Source: Mercenaria mercenaria (Eukaryota; Mollusca; Bivalvia; Venerida; Veneridae). From it: a stretch of DNA of 64,000 nt. Each line of letters opens with the position of its first letter. Within the stretch, counting starts at the first letter, position 1. The notes under the pieces were generated by a model. The model did not search any database. It was not told the DNA's origin and saw only the letters and a list, made by a program, of their open reading frames with translations. The position numbers were made by a program, and so were the translations under genes. Shown one piece after another: positions 37,152 through 48,054 of this stretch. The stretch spans positions 74,616,001 to 74,680,000 of the forward strand of contig NC_069371.1 of NCBI RefSeq assembly GCF_021730395.1, in the 5' to 3' direction.

Positions 37152-37318
37152 CATCGGCAAATAGAGTTGCAAATGAGTAGACTAAATGGCCTTTCAAGGT
37201 ATATTTACATAGTAACAATTTTGCTCCAAAAGGTAGTTCTGCTCGTTCGATTCATAAATTTTTCTACAATGTAGAATTTGGTTAAATCCTGACTTTACAA
37301 ATTTTCAGGATATACTAC
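37152..37318. repeat. 165 bp direct repeat, copy 2
   Basis: Second copy of the repeat at 35881-36050, same orientation, offset about 1.27 kb. Confidence 0.85.
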
Positions 37319-37649
37319 ATCATAAAAACTACACGGTCCAATTCCAGATTTACAAAATCTCAGATGACATATTAATGCCACAGTAAAGTCAGATATATAT
37401 ACAATTATCGGTAATGATACAATAGAGCCATGCTCACACTAAAACAAATGCATGAAGAACTGTGAGGATTTTTAGGATATAACATAATCACTAACAAATA
37501 AAAGTGGATCGTATTATAGCTAATGTACAAACATCAATATGTAAGGTACAAAAGAGGTATTAATATATTGTTACCTTAAGTATTTTGATTTATAAAATTA
37601 ATTAGTAATAAGCAAATTTCTGTTATGTATAAAGGTAACAATACACAGA

Positions 37650-38430
37650 AATAAATTCACAACAATGTGTATTAAAACAATGAAATAAATAAACAGTAAC
37701 TCTAGTATGAACAATAATGAGTACATCACCATAATGACAAGAACAAATCGTAGCTACATCACGAACAATAATGTGTACAACACCATATAGACATGAACAA
37801 ATCGTAATTATATCATGCACAACAATGCGCACAACTCCAAAGAGATACGGCTAAATCATAATTTAATCACGACCAACAAAGCATACGGTATCGTAACCGA
37901 ATATCGAACAACAATGAATACGATACCATAAGGACGCAGACAAACCGTAACTAAATCATAAACAACGAGCACGACACCACGGATACATGGACAAATTGTA
38001 ACTTAAACACGAACTACAATGAATACGACACCATAGAGACAAGGACAAACCGTAACTACATCATGACCACCAACGAGTACAAAACCACGGGGACATGGAC
38101 AAACCGTAACCTAAATACGAAACACAATGAATACGTCACCGCAGAGACATGGACAAACTGTGACTAAATCATGATCAACAACGTGTGCGACACCACGAGA
38201 CATGGACAAACTGTGACTTAATCACAAACAACAATGGACATGATGCCACAGAATCATGGATAGACGGTTAATCAATCATAAACGACATCAACAGAAATGA
38301 GTACGACACTATAGAGACATTGATAAATGGTTACGAAAAAACAGTGACTACTACAACTCCGAGACATGATCAAACCGTAACTAAATAAATGAGTACGGCA
38401 CGATGTCGCTAAGACTCGCTATGGATATAT
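37650..38430. repeat. 54 bp minisatellite, about 14 degenerate units
   Basis: The unit approximates GAACAACAATGAATACGACA, CCATAGAGACATGGACAAAC, CGTAACTAAATCAC. Lies wholly within intron 2 of paralogue 3. The same array occurs at 58490-59520. Confidence 0.88.
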
Positions 38431-38481
38431 ATAAGTGTAAAATATAGGCATGCATTTACCATGTTTACTTGTTTTACGCAC

Positions 38482-38655
38482 CAGAGAGAACTGTCAGAAT
38501 TAACAGCAAAGCCCATTTTAACTTGCTAAGAATGGTACGTTTGCCGTCCGTCACACCGGCACGAAACTGGTAGAATTTGTAAAGTGTAAACAGTGCAATC
38601 AACAGTCCAATTGTGTAGAGTGTCTCCACACGAACAACCTCCGAATAGCTGAAAA
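38482..38655 (-). CDS. Claudin-like paralogue 3, exon 2
   Basis: Residues 172-229, 174 nt. The acceptor is CTGTTTTTTTAG at 38656 and the donor is G|GTGCGT. It encodes helix 2 (VETLYTIGLLIALFTLYKFY), a basic cytoplasmic loop (RAGVTDGKRTILSKLKW) and the first half of helix 3 (ALLLILTVLS). An alternative acceptor (TTTTCAG) seven bases later would break the frame with exon 1, so the upstream one is chosen. Joined to exons 1 and 3 the frame stays open throughout. Confidence 0.9.
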
Positions 38656-39716
38656 CTAAAAAAACAGATTTATGTTATCATCATTCCGAGGACAGAACAG
38701 GATGAAACTTAGAAATGTGAGAATCATATAACGAAGTGATCCTTCTACATCACAATTAAATCTCGAGTTATTACTAACTCTTTAGTCTGTGTTCAGACCG
38801 TATGTTTTGTTCAAAGAAGATAACCCATGAGGCTATTCAAATTCTGTATAATTATGTCCCTTGCCTTCTCAAAACATACGGAGCCAGGACTGTTGAAGTC
38901 TGAATTTTTACAGAATAATTTTTTCTAAAAAAAAAAAAAAAGAAGATTATCTAGTCGGTAGCCAGACTACTAACTCTTCTGTATATCTGTAAAGTAAGTT
39001 GCTTTATTCAAGTTATTTTTATCAATGAAACTGTACTCCCGATTTGCTTATAGAACGTTCAGGAATTTTCACAAACTTGGCGTCATATTTCTGGCTAAGG
39101 AAATTATACGTACGATATGTCTTAACCAGATTGGACTGTCCAAGTGATATTCCGTTCAGATTTATTATAAAACGGTGTAGGTTTTACCGTTCAGACTGGT
39201 GTATGATATTTCCCAAGTGGCATTATGCGCATCTTTCTGCACATAGTATGTTTTTGATGAATGTTTTATAAAAGCAATTTTCGGAATTTTCTGTTGCTGT
39301 GTAAAAATTAACGATAATGCCGCATAACTATTTGAAGCTGATGCAATATAAATAAAGAAACTGGACTAATAAAACAATACTAGTAGTTCTTTCTCCGAGT
39401 CAAATTAAGAAAAGTCATATTTGGAAAGTTATTATTTCGGACTGGTAACAGGAAGGGTTTTGGAATATCGTGTTAAAAGCTGTAACTTCCTCCACCCTTT
39501 TTACACACACTCACATCTATTTCAGCTTGATATTTACTTGAAAATGAACATATTTCACTTATAATATGGACAACGCCATAGAAAATATTCGGAATAGTAT
39601 AAGAACTTGTATTGTTATCGCAACATTTCAAAATTCTCGGTTGTATTGTTTTTTTATAAAATGATGAAACTATTTCAATAAAAACAATGTCTAGCCCTTG
39701 CGGAAATGCAACTTAC
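38656..39716 (-). other. Intron 1 of paralogue 3
   Basis: GTAAGT at 39711-39716 to TTTTTTTAG at 38656. No minisatellite, unlike intron 1 of paralogues 2 and 4. 38940-39300 is unidentified; a short plus-strand frame at 39044-39271 is not supported as a gene. Confidence 0.75.
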
Positions 39717-40230
39717 CTAATCCCGCACCGTGAAACATGAACCGGTCGTCTCCAACTTTTTCCATTTCCCCAATTTCAATTTTCTCATAATCGCTTTTTT
39801 CTTCTCCATAAACATCGTCAATCGTTCGGTACGTCATCGTTTCACACACAGTGTTCCTGCCGTCGTGCTCATAACACTGGGTGATATACCATAGAGCATA
39901 GTCCTGGTACACATTGTATAAATGTAAAGGAGTTCCACTATCATATGAGTATGAGTTTCTATACAATTTCTGGTCAGTCTTAGCTGTGAGCCAACCAGGC
40001 GCAACAAACCCAACAAGCAACAACAGTACGCCGGCAAAGTTTAGCCAAAATAAAAAACCTGCCATTCGAACAGCCCCGATATTCTTCTTCTTGTCTCGAT
40101 TGTCTTTTGCTCTGATAGGTTGCTGTGATATTGGAATCTCCGTAGTGCCATAGTCTTCTTTAAACTCTGCATATTGTTCTGGGCTTAAAGGCTGATCAGA
40201 CGTGTTCTCGACATTTCCTTTGGTATCCAT
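39717..40230 (-). CDS. Claudin-like paralogue 3, exon 1
   Basis: First coding exon of the complete family member (308 residues in three exons; 514 + 174 + 239 nt). Start is MDTKGNVENT at 40230, chosen because MDT(K/T) is the shared start in paralogues 2 and 4; the frame stays open upstream to 40353 but that part is not conserved. Residues 1-55 are hydrophilic, helix 1 is about 56-81 with W80, and the loop carries LW at 113-114, C119 and C129, the claudin/PMP22/EMP signature. An AG (TTGCTTACAG) lies just before the ATG, hinting at an untranslated upstream exon. Other four-helix relatives with the same signature (EMP, clarin, calcium-channel gamma) cannot be excluded. Confidence 0.9.
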
Positions 40231-41150
40231 TCTATTTTCTGTAAGCAAGAAGTGTGTTATATAAAAACTATATGCAAAGTACATTTCAACAACAGTATGA
40301 TCATTATTAAAACCAGTTTTATTGTTGGCTGTGTTTTTGCTAGGCGCTGACATCGCGAAACATGGGCCCAGCTTTAAAACGATTTAAAGGTATTTAAATA
40401 AGGTACATGTACCACTGACACAAATGAAACTGACGAAATAACGGATAACGTGTCTGTCAATCGTCTATGCCGAAGACCCGCTAAGCCCCGAGCACACTTT
40501 GTTTTTATCAAACAGGCATTTTTTTTCTTCGAGCATAAAACAGTATCGGACTTGAATGATTCAATTAAAGGTAAATGCTTTTAACATCTTTGTTCATAAT
40601 GTGACTCACATTTTTGTTATGAACATACGGTATGTCTATTTCTTGTTCCATTATGTTTACGATTAGTGTTTGCTTATATAGTTGTCAAAGGTCAAAATAT
40701 TGAAAACATAGCAAAACATAACAGAACATATTTTAAGATTACCTCCTCCCTACATGACTCTAGTAACATTATAAGCTGAAGTAGGCAACTGAAAGTAATG
40801 ATATTCTAACCATGAAATTATGTATAATATCATTTGGATAGCTGTTTTATTTGTTCGCTGATTCAATATAAAAGCTTTATTGAAATTATTTTCATTTCAT
40901 CTATTAAAATGGACAGCTGTTCTGTAGATGTGGCTTTTTTATGCTGAATTTTTGTCCTTGATTTTTTTCTTATTGTTGTGTTGTTATTGTTTGTGTACTA
41001 TAACAATGCTTAGATTTAAGTCATTACAAAATACACGTTGAATATAAAATATACTGTTAAGCAGGAAAGACGGGGGTTCTTCTATTGGGGCGCCTCATTA
41101 ACAGATACATGTATGTTCAGGGCCTCAGGTATTATTTAAAAAAAAGACCA
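40231..41150. other. 5' flank of paralogue 3, nothing specific
   Basis: AT-rich DNA without recognised repeats. Promoter probably lies further up (block at 42731). Confidence 0.4.
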
Positions 41151-41860
41151 TTGCTTTTTTTAAAGATATTTTACAAGGTCCATTAAAGAACATGAAGAAA
41201 AGAGGCTGTTTTGTACATGCTGCCGTTTACACACTATCTGGTGATATCCTCAATTCATTTATGGATATCAAACATGTCAAAGAATTCACTTTGTTTTACC
41301 ATCAATTCACAGATTCATTCTATGGTATCATTTCTGGATATCACTAAAGCAAATTATTCATTTATTTATATTTTTTATCAATTAGTTTAGTTCTATGATA
41401 TTTTAAATTTAATTTAATGATATCTTTAATTCTAGTTCAGGTTTTCTAAAAACATGTTTTTTGAATATCACAAAGAAATATAAGACATAAATTCAAAATT
41501 GAATAGAATCAAGGATACGATTAGGTAAATCGTTTTTGTCTGGTATCATGAAATTAATAATGGATAAAAAAAAGTATCTTAAAATCGATTTTAATATAAA
41601 AAAAAAATATGTCACTAAATTAAATTGTAATATCATAAGATAAAGACTTTTTTTATATTTTACATTTTAAGACTAACTTTGCATCACCAAAGAAGTTCAA
41701 ATCGTACATTAATACTATTGTGTATAAATTATTAATATCCATAAATCAAATCCAGGACATCATAAAATCAAAGATGTTTTGAGGTATCCTAAAATGATCT
41801 ATTGATATCATTAAACGTATCAAATTTCATAGTTGCATGCAATAAACTTCTGACAACTTT
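41151..41860. repeat. Degenerate GATATCAT-rich AT repeat
   Basis: Words such as TGGATATCA, GATATCATT and TGGTATC recur every 30-70 bp on both strands across 700 bp. No fixed period. Possibly an old degenerate transposon. Confidence 0.4.
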
Positions 41861-41926
41861 TAAAACTAATGTGCTTTTTTAAGTGATAAGTACAACTTAA
41901 AAATCAAAATAAGAGCGTGACTTTAA

Positions 41927-42197
41927 TTTGTTTGTTTTGGGTTTAACGCCGTTTTTCAACAGTCAGTCATGTAACGGCAGGCTGTTAACTTATCAAGTGT
42001 TCCTGGATTCTGTACCATTACAAACCTGTTCTCCACAAGTAACTGCAAACTTCCCAAAATGACTTATCAAAGGTAGAGGACAAATGATTTCAGACACAAT
42101 GTCTTTTATCAAATCGCCAGGAGATCATACGCCCCGCCCGGGGATCGAACTCGCGAACCCCGAAATCCGTAGAGGTACTGAGCAAAGAGGGCGGGCA
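41927..42197 (-). mobile_element. tRNA-derived SINE, family S2, minus strand
   Basis: Minus strand: tRNA-like head with B box GAGTTCGATCCC and CGGGCGGGGCG, then ATTTGATAAAAGACATTGTG, TCTGAAATCATTTGTCC, GCAGTTACTTGTGGAGAACA, GGTACAGAATCCAGGAACAC, CTGTTGAAAAACGGCGTTAA and an AAACAAAC tail. Clearly the same family as 54437-54727. Confidence 0.88.
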
Positions 42198-42730
42198 TTC
42201 GTGATTTTAAATTACTATATATTTGCTAAAAAAATACGTCGTCATCAGAATAGAAATTACACAAAGCCTTTACAATTTTTTGTAGAATATTATCATAGCA
42301 AATGTAGCCAATCAGACGTTGGTTAACGAAGATTACGTAACACTAACAATTAGATATACTGCTGTACTTATTTTGCAATTTTATTTAATGTAAGCTACAG
42401 CATTTAAGACACAGAATCCATTCGTTCAACGCAAGCGCGCGAATAACTAAGTAATCTCTGATACTACATACCTTTTGATGAACACAATGCCCGCTGTGTA
42501 ATATTCGTCTGAACTCTAGTTAACCTTCGGACTGACTGTATTAGGAAATTTCTCACTGTGATAAAAAATCCAATTGTATACTGTTAATAGCTAAAATCTA
42601 TCCAATTGTGTACTGTTTATGGTTACAATCTATGCAAAGAGATCAGAAAAAGTTTTCAGTACGTTTACATACGTCTTTTTAACTTGATTTTACTGCAAAA
42701 ACAATGCTCAGACCGCAGATACTAGCTTAG
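42198..42730. other. Upstream region of paralogue 3
   Basis: 42550-42620 has two near copies of TCCAATTGT.TACTGTT.AT about 50 bp apart. No gene. Confidence 0.4.
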
Positions 42731-42800
42731 CTAATTAATAATTACAAACGGCGTTATACATGCAGGGTACATCATCCAACATCCGATAAATGGCGCTACA
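42731..42800. promoter_or_regulatory. Conserved upstream block, paralogue 3 (weak copy)
   Basis: CTAATTAATAATTACAAACG then GCGTTATACATGCAGGGTA corresponds to TAATTAACAATTACAAATGG CGTT... at 55414. Weaker than the match between paralogues 2 and 4. Confidence 0.3.
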
Positions 42801-42875
42801 GTTGGTAAGAGAGAGAACTCGTATTCAGCGCGTTGATTCTGAAATGTTGTTTCGTTTTTTTTTGTTTTTTTTGTG

Positions 42876-42910
42876 TGTGTGGGGGGGGGGGGGGGGGGGG
42901 GGGGGGGAGA
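42876..42910. repeat. TG/poly-G tract in clean sequence
   Basis: (TG)n followed by about 25 G. Potential G-quadruplex former; length may be unreliable but the surroundings are clean. Confidence 0.7.
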
Positions 42911-42959
42911 GGTATTTTTTGTTGTTGTTTTCTTTCTTTTAAGTACTATATTACTACCT

Positions 42960-43480
42960 TACAGTAGTGTATGCATTCGTTCATTCGTTATTACAGTGGA
43001 TCATCTTACACACAGAGATGTAGAAAGGACGAATTTTTCAACGCCAAGGAATCAATTTCCTGTTCCACATGCAACAAAGTGTGTGATTACTTGATATCTA
43101 GTTTAATGCCTAATAACCTAAGAACTCTAACGAACTTCATTATTTGTTTAATACAAATTACAAAAAAGCCCCACATTTTCGTGGAAAACAATCAATTATA
43201 TTTTAACTTCAGTTCATAAACAATATGCCGACATGGTATACTTTTGGATAATGATAGCAATGCACTTTACATTGATGACTTATGGTAAATGTTTAAAAAT
43301 AAGAAATAGATATACAACGGCTGTACTTCTTGCCGACCTGACTGTTATTGTGGCTATATGCACGTTGGTTTTAAAGTGAAAAGCATTTTATGGTCAAACA
43401 GCGTTCTTCCCCATTTTGAAACTGATTTCATTTTCATTTAAAATTAACTTGGTATAATCTATAAAACCAGTCTTTATTTA
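42960..43480. repeat. Old tandem duplication, copy 1
   Basis: Matches 44045-44560 in order: AGTAGTGTAT, GAAT.AATTTCCTGT, AAACAATCA, CAACTTCAG/CAACTTTAG, GGATAATGATAGCA, TTTACATTGATGA.TTATG, CGACCTG.CTGT. Diverged, roughly 1.1 kb apart. Confidence 0.65.
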
Positions 43481-44044
43481 TTTCTGTTTCTTACTTCTTC
43501 TGAATATCGCGTTATTGTTAAGATTAAAAGCGTTTGAAAACTTGACAAAAGTTCATGTCATTATCGATTGATTTATCTCATTTTTTAAAAGATATACGAT
43601 GCAACACTAGTAGGCTATCTTCTTAATTTGATTAATTTCACGCCTGTTACCATGGTTACCTCTCGGGCTTAATCATTTTGCAAGTAGAATCTATATGTAA
43701 GTATGTAAAACCAAAATTTAACTGAAATGTTCAATCAAATTATATAAGTTTAAATAAGCAATTCGGATCCACTTCGAGCTGAAATTTAGATACCATATTA
43801 CAGGTAATATATACGAAATTGCTCAAATTTAATAACTTTTAACTTTTTGTTCGATGTTTATATATAATATTTCACCGGTTGAAGGTACGGATTGAGATAT
43901 CCGACTCGAGGAGAACGGGGCTCTGCCAGTGTCTATCCGCACCTACAATCCCTTGATATATTCTTTTTCTTGCGTACTGTATTCAAATAAAAGAAGAAAA
44001 ATAAAATGAATGTTTGTTTTTCCTTTTCACTACTACTGTAAAAT
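43481..44044. other. Unidentified DNA between duplicated blocks
   Basis: No gene or repeat recognised. Confidence 0.4.
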
Positions 44045-44560
44045 TACAGTAGTGTATAAATAAACAAACTAATTAAAAAATTACAGCACGAGAGTCACAT
44101 TACACACCCTGGTGCAAGACGAAGTTTTCAGCACAGATGAAATTCCTGTCCAGCATGAAATAAAAGGTCTACTTATTACATATAATTATATAGTCTAGTG
44201 TCTATTAACATATAAACTCTGACGAAGTTGTAAGGAATGTCATTATATGTTTGTTATTAATTATAACAAAAAAATATCATCACTATTTCACGGAAAACAA
44301 ACAATCAGGTCAAGAGTTATCGCTTATTTCAACTTTAGTGCCTACCTTCCTTGAATATTAAAACGTGTAAAAACATATAGGCATGGCATAATTTCGGATA
44401 ATGATAGCATAATGAACACCAACATGTTCTTTACATTGATGATTTATGCTAAATCTTGTTTTTTGGGGGTTTTTTTTCAGATAAAAATAAACTTAAACGA
44501 AATTACACCTAAACGAAAGAGCAGGAAGTATACCGGTCGACCTGGCTGTAATTAAAGCTT
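44045..44560. repeat. Old tandem duplication, copy 2
   Basis: Partner of 42960-43480; see the shared motifs there. Confidence 0.65.
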
Positions 44561-44808
44561 TAGTAATTTTTGATACCTTACCATCGAAATAATGGCTGAA
44601 TATCAAACGTATGGAAAAATATTTTTGTAATTGCTGAAAAAAATCTTTAAATCGGTACCTACCTCTGTAAAACTAGTGGAATATAAACGTTTCAATTTAA
44701 TAACGACTCCTTGAATAATTTACAAAACTCCAAAATAACGCTATTCTCCCACTGCTGTCGTGAATGACGAACGTCAACATTTCAATGACATTAAAGTATC
44801 ATAATTAT

Positions 44809-45043
44809 GAGCCGCGCCATGAGAAAACCAACATAGTGGCTTTGCGACCAGCATGGATCCAGGCCAGCCTGCGCATCCGCGCAGTCTGGTCAGGATCCAT
44901 GCTATTCGCTTTCAAAGCCTATTGCAATTAGAGGAACCGTTAGCGAACAGCATGGATCCTGACCAGACTGCACGGATGCGCAGGCTGGTCTGGATCCATG
45001 CTGGTCGCAAAGCCACTATGTTGGTTTTCTCATGGCGCGGCTG
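44809..45043. mobile_element. Palindromic element, clean copy A (235 bp)
   Basis: The two arms are almost exact reverse complements: GAGCCGCGCCATGAGAAAAC ... GTTTTCTCATGGCGCGGCT. Inner words GCATGGATCCAGGCCAGCCT and AGGCTGGTCTGGATCCATGC pair across the centre (about 44925). The spacer is short and noncoding. It is a MITE/foldback-type element that could form a hairpin of about 110 bp. Confidence 0.92.
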
Positions 45044-45196
45044 ATATGTATATTACAATTCTTAGTAAACAAGAAAACTAATGATGATTACAATCGACAC
45101 CGAAGGCTACAATGCAATATTGATGCCCATGGGTATCGAACACTCTAATAAATTGAAAATATTCATATTAAAGACGACATTTTCTGGAGAGAATAA

Positions 45197-45373
45197 ATTG
45201 TGACAGTTTTATTTTATTTTACTGATTCATTTTGTTACATTGGTGCAAATGTTTGGAATTCAATACCATATGACATTCGCTACTCGTGTCCTTTAACATC
45301 CTTTACAAATAACTATAAAAAGTATATCTTAACCGTGTACTGCTTAAAGAATCTCTTTGTTTATATCAGCTGA
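45197..45373 (+). mobile_element. LINE fragment, reverse-transcriptase C-terminus
   Basis: The plus frame reads FYFTDSFCYIGANVWNSIPY, DIRYSCPLTSFTNNYKKYIL and then a stop at 45371. The GAxxWNSxPxxIRxSxxLxxF(K)xxYKxY pattern is the usual C-terminal end of jockey/CR1-like LINE ORF2 proteins. No upstream catalytic domain is seen, so it is a 5'-truncated relic. Family assignment is from memory of the motif. Confidence 0.7.
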
Positions 45374-45399
45374 ATTATAACTATGCCTTTATAAACATG

Positions 45400-45860
45400 T
45401 ATTTAAAGCAAATCTGGATGTTTAAGCTGAAATTGGTACCTATGGACAAAATGCATATCAGAGTTAAGGTTCTTGACCTCAAACCTTTTAAGGGCCTTAA
45501 TCCTGACAAGATGCAAGTAAGAATTATGAATGTTAGCTTACATACTCGCCTAATGGTGACAGGAATGTCTGAAATGTATCAAAGCTTTCTCCTATAGTAT
45601 TTATTAAGAAAAATGGAATACACAAAAGAATTATAAAGAAATTCCGATTTCCTTAGTTGATAAAGGGCCATAATTCTTACAAAATATCTATCAGAGTTAT
45701 GGTTCTTGGCCTACAAACTCAACTAATAATGACAAAACAGATTCTGCATAGATTCAAAGCTATAGCTCTTACAGGTGTAGAGGAAAGCTGAAAGAAGAAA
45801 ACAAATCTTAAACAACGCTGATATCAACGCCGACGATCAGGTGACAACAAAACATCGTAG
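45400..45860 (+). repeat. Dispersed repeat with 3' AACGCCGACGATCAGGTGAC end
   Basis: Two units of TTAAGGTTCTTGACCTCAAA / AGGGCCATAATTCTTACAAA type. Same family as 17096-18560. Open frames across it are repeat translations. Confidence 0.65.
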
Positions 45861-45939
45861 ATTTTAATCTTATTGTTTAAAAATCAGACAAGCTATTAAC
45901 AACAAGATGGTCATGATGACCATATATCGCTCATCTGTT

Positions 45940-46292
45940 TAACTTGGCCATAGAATCATCAAGATAAACATCCTGACCAAGTTGCATGAAGATGTGGTCA
46001 TAAATGTGGCCTATACAGTGTTAACAAGTTTTTCCTTTGTTTTGAGTGGTGACATAGTTTTTTAACCACATGACCCAGTTTCGAACATAGCCTAGGAATC
46101 ATGGAGATAAACATTCTTACCAAACTCCATGAAGGTAGGGTCATAAAAACTCTAGAGTGTTAACAAGATTTTCCTCTGATTTGAGTGGGATTTGAGTGGG
46201 TGACCTAGTTTTTGACCCCACATGACCCAGTTTCGAACTTGGCCTAGGAATCATCAAGTTAAAATATTCTGACCAAGTTTCGTGAAGATTGG
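45940..46292 (+). repeat. About 150 bp tandem repeat array, 5' part
   Basis: Units with GGTGACCTAGTTTTTGACCC, CACATGACCCAGTTTCGAAC, GACCAAGTTTCGTGAAGAT. Interrupted by the SINE at 46293-46554 and resumed after it. Clean version of 23374-24655. Confidence 0.85.
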
Positions 46293-46554
46293 ATAAAACC
46301 GCCTCGATAGCCTAGTGGTAGAGCGTCTTCTTCGAGTGCGGGAGGTCCTGGGTTCGATCCCCGGCCGCGCCATACCAAAGACATGAAAAATGGTACCATG
46401 CAGTAGCTCCCTTGCTTGGCGCTCAGCATTTAAAGGGGAACTGGCCTCATACCCTCGTGGCGATGGATTCGATCAGGAATGAGGTGTAGAGAGCGACTAA
46501 TATAAGTTGTAGAACTTCCTACACAACCGACCTAAAATAAATTAAGCATAGACT
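46293..46554 (+). mobile_element. tRNA-derived SINE inserted in the repeat array
   Basis: The head has an A-box-like TAGCCTAGTGGTAGAGCG and B box GGTTCGATCCC. The body contains GACATGAAAAATGGTACCAT, TTGCTTGGCGCTCAGCATTT and GGCGATGGATTCGATCAGGA, and ends AATAAATTAAGCATAGACT. The flanks AAGATTGG (46285-46292) and AAGATAGG (46555-46562) look like an 8 bp target-site duplication with one change. It splits one repeat unit cleanly. Confidence 0.85.
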
Positions 46555-47150
46555 AAGATAGGGTCATAAATGTGGCCTCTAGGGTGTTTACAAGCTTTTT
46601 TTTATTGACATGGTGACCTAGTTTTTAACCCACATGAACCAGTTTCGAATCCCGCCTAGATATCACCAAGACAAACATTCTGTGCAAGTTCGTACCAAAT
46701 TATAGCTTAAATGAAACCTTTTCGTATTGTGTGTAAGTGTGTAAGTTTGTATCAAATCAAACCATAAATAAAGTCTTTATATGGCTTCAAAAGCTAAAAC
46801 AGCAAAATCTGGCCCTTTAAGGTGCCATAATTCTGAAACCCATTAATATGTGGTCTGGCCAGTTTTCGTAAGTGTCCAAGATATTATGCCAGTACAAGTA
46901 GTGTGCAAGTTTGATTAAATGTGGTCTCTACCGTTGTCACTAGCCAAAATAGCAAATTTTGGCCATTTAAGAGACCATAACTCTCAGATGGGATCTGGCC
47001 AGTTTTCGTAAGGAATGGAGATATTATACCAATACAAGCTGTGTGCAAGTTTGATTGAAATCGTTTACAAAGTGTTGACAGACGACGACGAACGGACAAA
47101 GGGCGATCACAAAAGCTCACTTTGTCCTTAAGTGACCAGTAAGCTAAAAA
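46555..47150 (+). repeat. Repeat array, 3' part with hairpin end
   Basis: Resumes the interrupted unit (GGGTCATAAATGTGGCCTCT), one further TGACATGGTGACCTAGTTTT unit, then GGCCA..TAAGAGACCATAACT units. Ends GACGACGACGAACGGACAAA and an imperfect hairpin AGCTCACTTT...AAGTGACC.AGTAAGCTAAAAAA. Confidence 0.75.
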
Positions 47151-47164
47151 AACAACAACGTAAA

Positions 47165-47700
47165 ATATTTGACTGGATAACAAAGTTTAAAGTAAAAATA
47201 GTAACTATTTAAAGACAAAATGACAATGTAAAATTATATATAAGGCGATATAAAAAGAAGACAATTATCATTGAGTAGATAATAGAGGTATAAATAGTAT
47301 CAGGCTCAACGCCTGTTTCATTAAATCAATGCAAATTGGCAAAAACCAAAACCTTCAGCTTCCTGATCTAAACAGATCTAGTCACAAACGTATGAATTTT
47401 GATGGTATAAAACAGTCAGAAGGTCACACTCATAAATTTTCCTCGTGAATGTAAAAACACCACAAAAAAAAGCAATACATGTATTACTCTAGTTGATACA
47501 GTCTATACATGAAACAAGATTTATCGTATTCATAAAGCTTTAATTTTTTCGTTTGTACAGTTCATGATTAAAAATAAAGCACTTCAACACAATCAACGTG
47601 TTGAGTTATTCTACGTTTTACTTTAAAATTTTATGCAATGAAAATATGGAAGGGCAAAAAAACATAGGAATACTATCAGCACGAAATATTAGAAAAAATC
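47165..47700. repeat. Segmental duplicate of 18570-19300
   Basis: 3' flank of paralogue 4, matching the 3' flank of paralogue 2: ATTGAGTAGATAATAGAGGT, AGATCTAGTCAC, AAGCACTTCAACACAATCAA, TTTTACTTTAAAATTTTATG, ATATGGAAGGGCA. Confidence 0.65.
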
Positions 47701-47971
47701 TATCTGACTAAAGTACATCACCAATTAACGCTACGCTTTGGATTTGGAGACGTGCTCATGATAGACTCGTTCTGACGACACTTCCGCTAACCAATTAGAG
47801 CCTTGCTTTCAACATTTTGAAAGTGAAAGTAGAAGTTTAAAAAATCTATATTTAGCCTGGTATTTTCATGTTTATTACAACGACCACACCATAACTGCAC
47901 CCTCGTATTTTGAGAGGTATCATATGTCACGGTACGGACTTGGTCACGTAAGGGGAGAATATGTGTAAGGC

Positions 47972-48044
47972 AGCCGGTTAGCTCAGTTGGTACAGCACTC
48001 GCCCTGTAAGCGAGTGGTCCCGGGTTCGAGCCCCGGACTGCCTG
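47972..48044 (+). tRNA. tRNA-Thr(UGU)-like gene or pseudogene
   Basis: A 73 nt cloverleaf can be drawn: acceptor AGCCGGT/ACTGCCT with a C-C mismatch and a G-U pair, D arm GCTC...CAGC with one mismatch, perfect anticodon stem CTCGC/GCGAG, loop CCTGTAA (anticodon TGT), perfect T stem CCGGG/CCCGG with loop TTCGAGC. A T6 run at 48049-48054 fits a Pol III terminator. C at position 33, where U is nearly universal, and the acceptor mismatch favour a decayed tRNA or SINE head. Confidence 0.5.
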
Positions 48045-48054
48045 CACATTTTTT

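Larger units (their letters stand above)
36992..38481 (-). other. Intron 2 of paralogue 3
   Basis: Bounded by GTGCGT (38476-38481) and ACAG. Contains one 165 bp direct repeat and the 54 bp minisatellite. 37410-37580 aligns with 58240-58400. Confidence 0.75.

Noticed and set aside
40231-40353. Upstream extension of paralogue 3 start
   Set aside because: The extra 41 residues are not shared with paralogues 2 and 4, and an acceptor-like AG lies between.
44853-45044. Small frames with MDPDQTARMRRLVWI
   Set aside because: They translate the palindromic element and recur at each copy (also 55719, 25550).
46300-46372. Functional tRNA gene
   Set aside because: The head continues into a SINE body with a target-site duplication around the whole unit.
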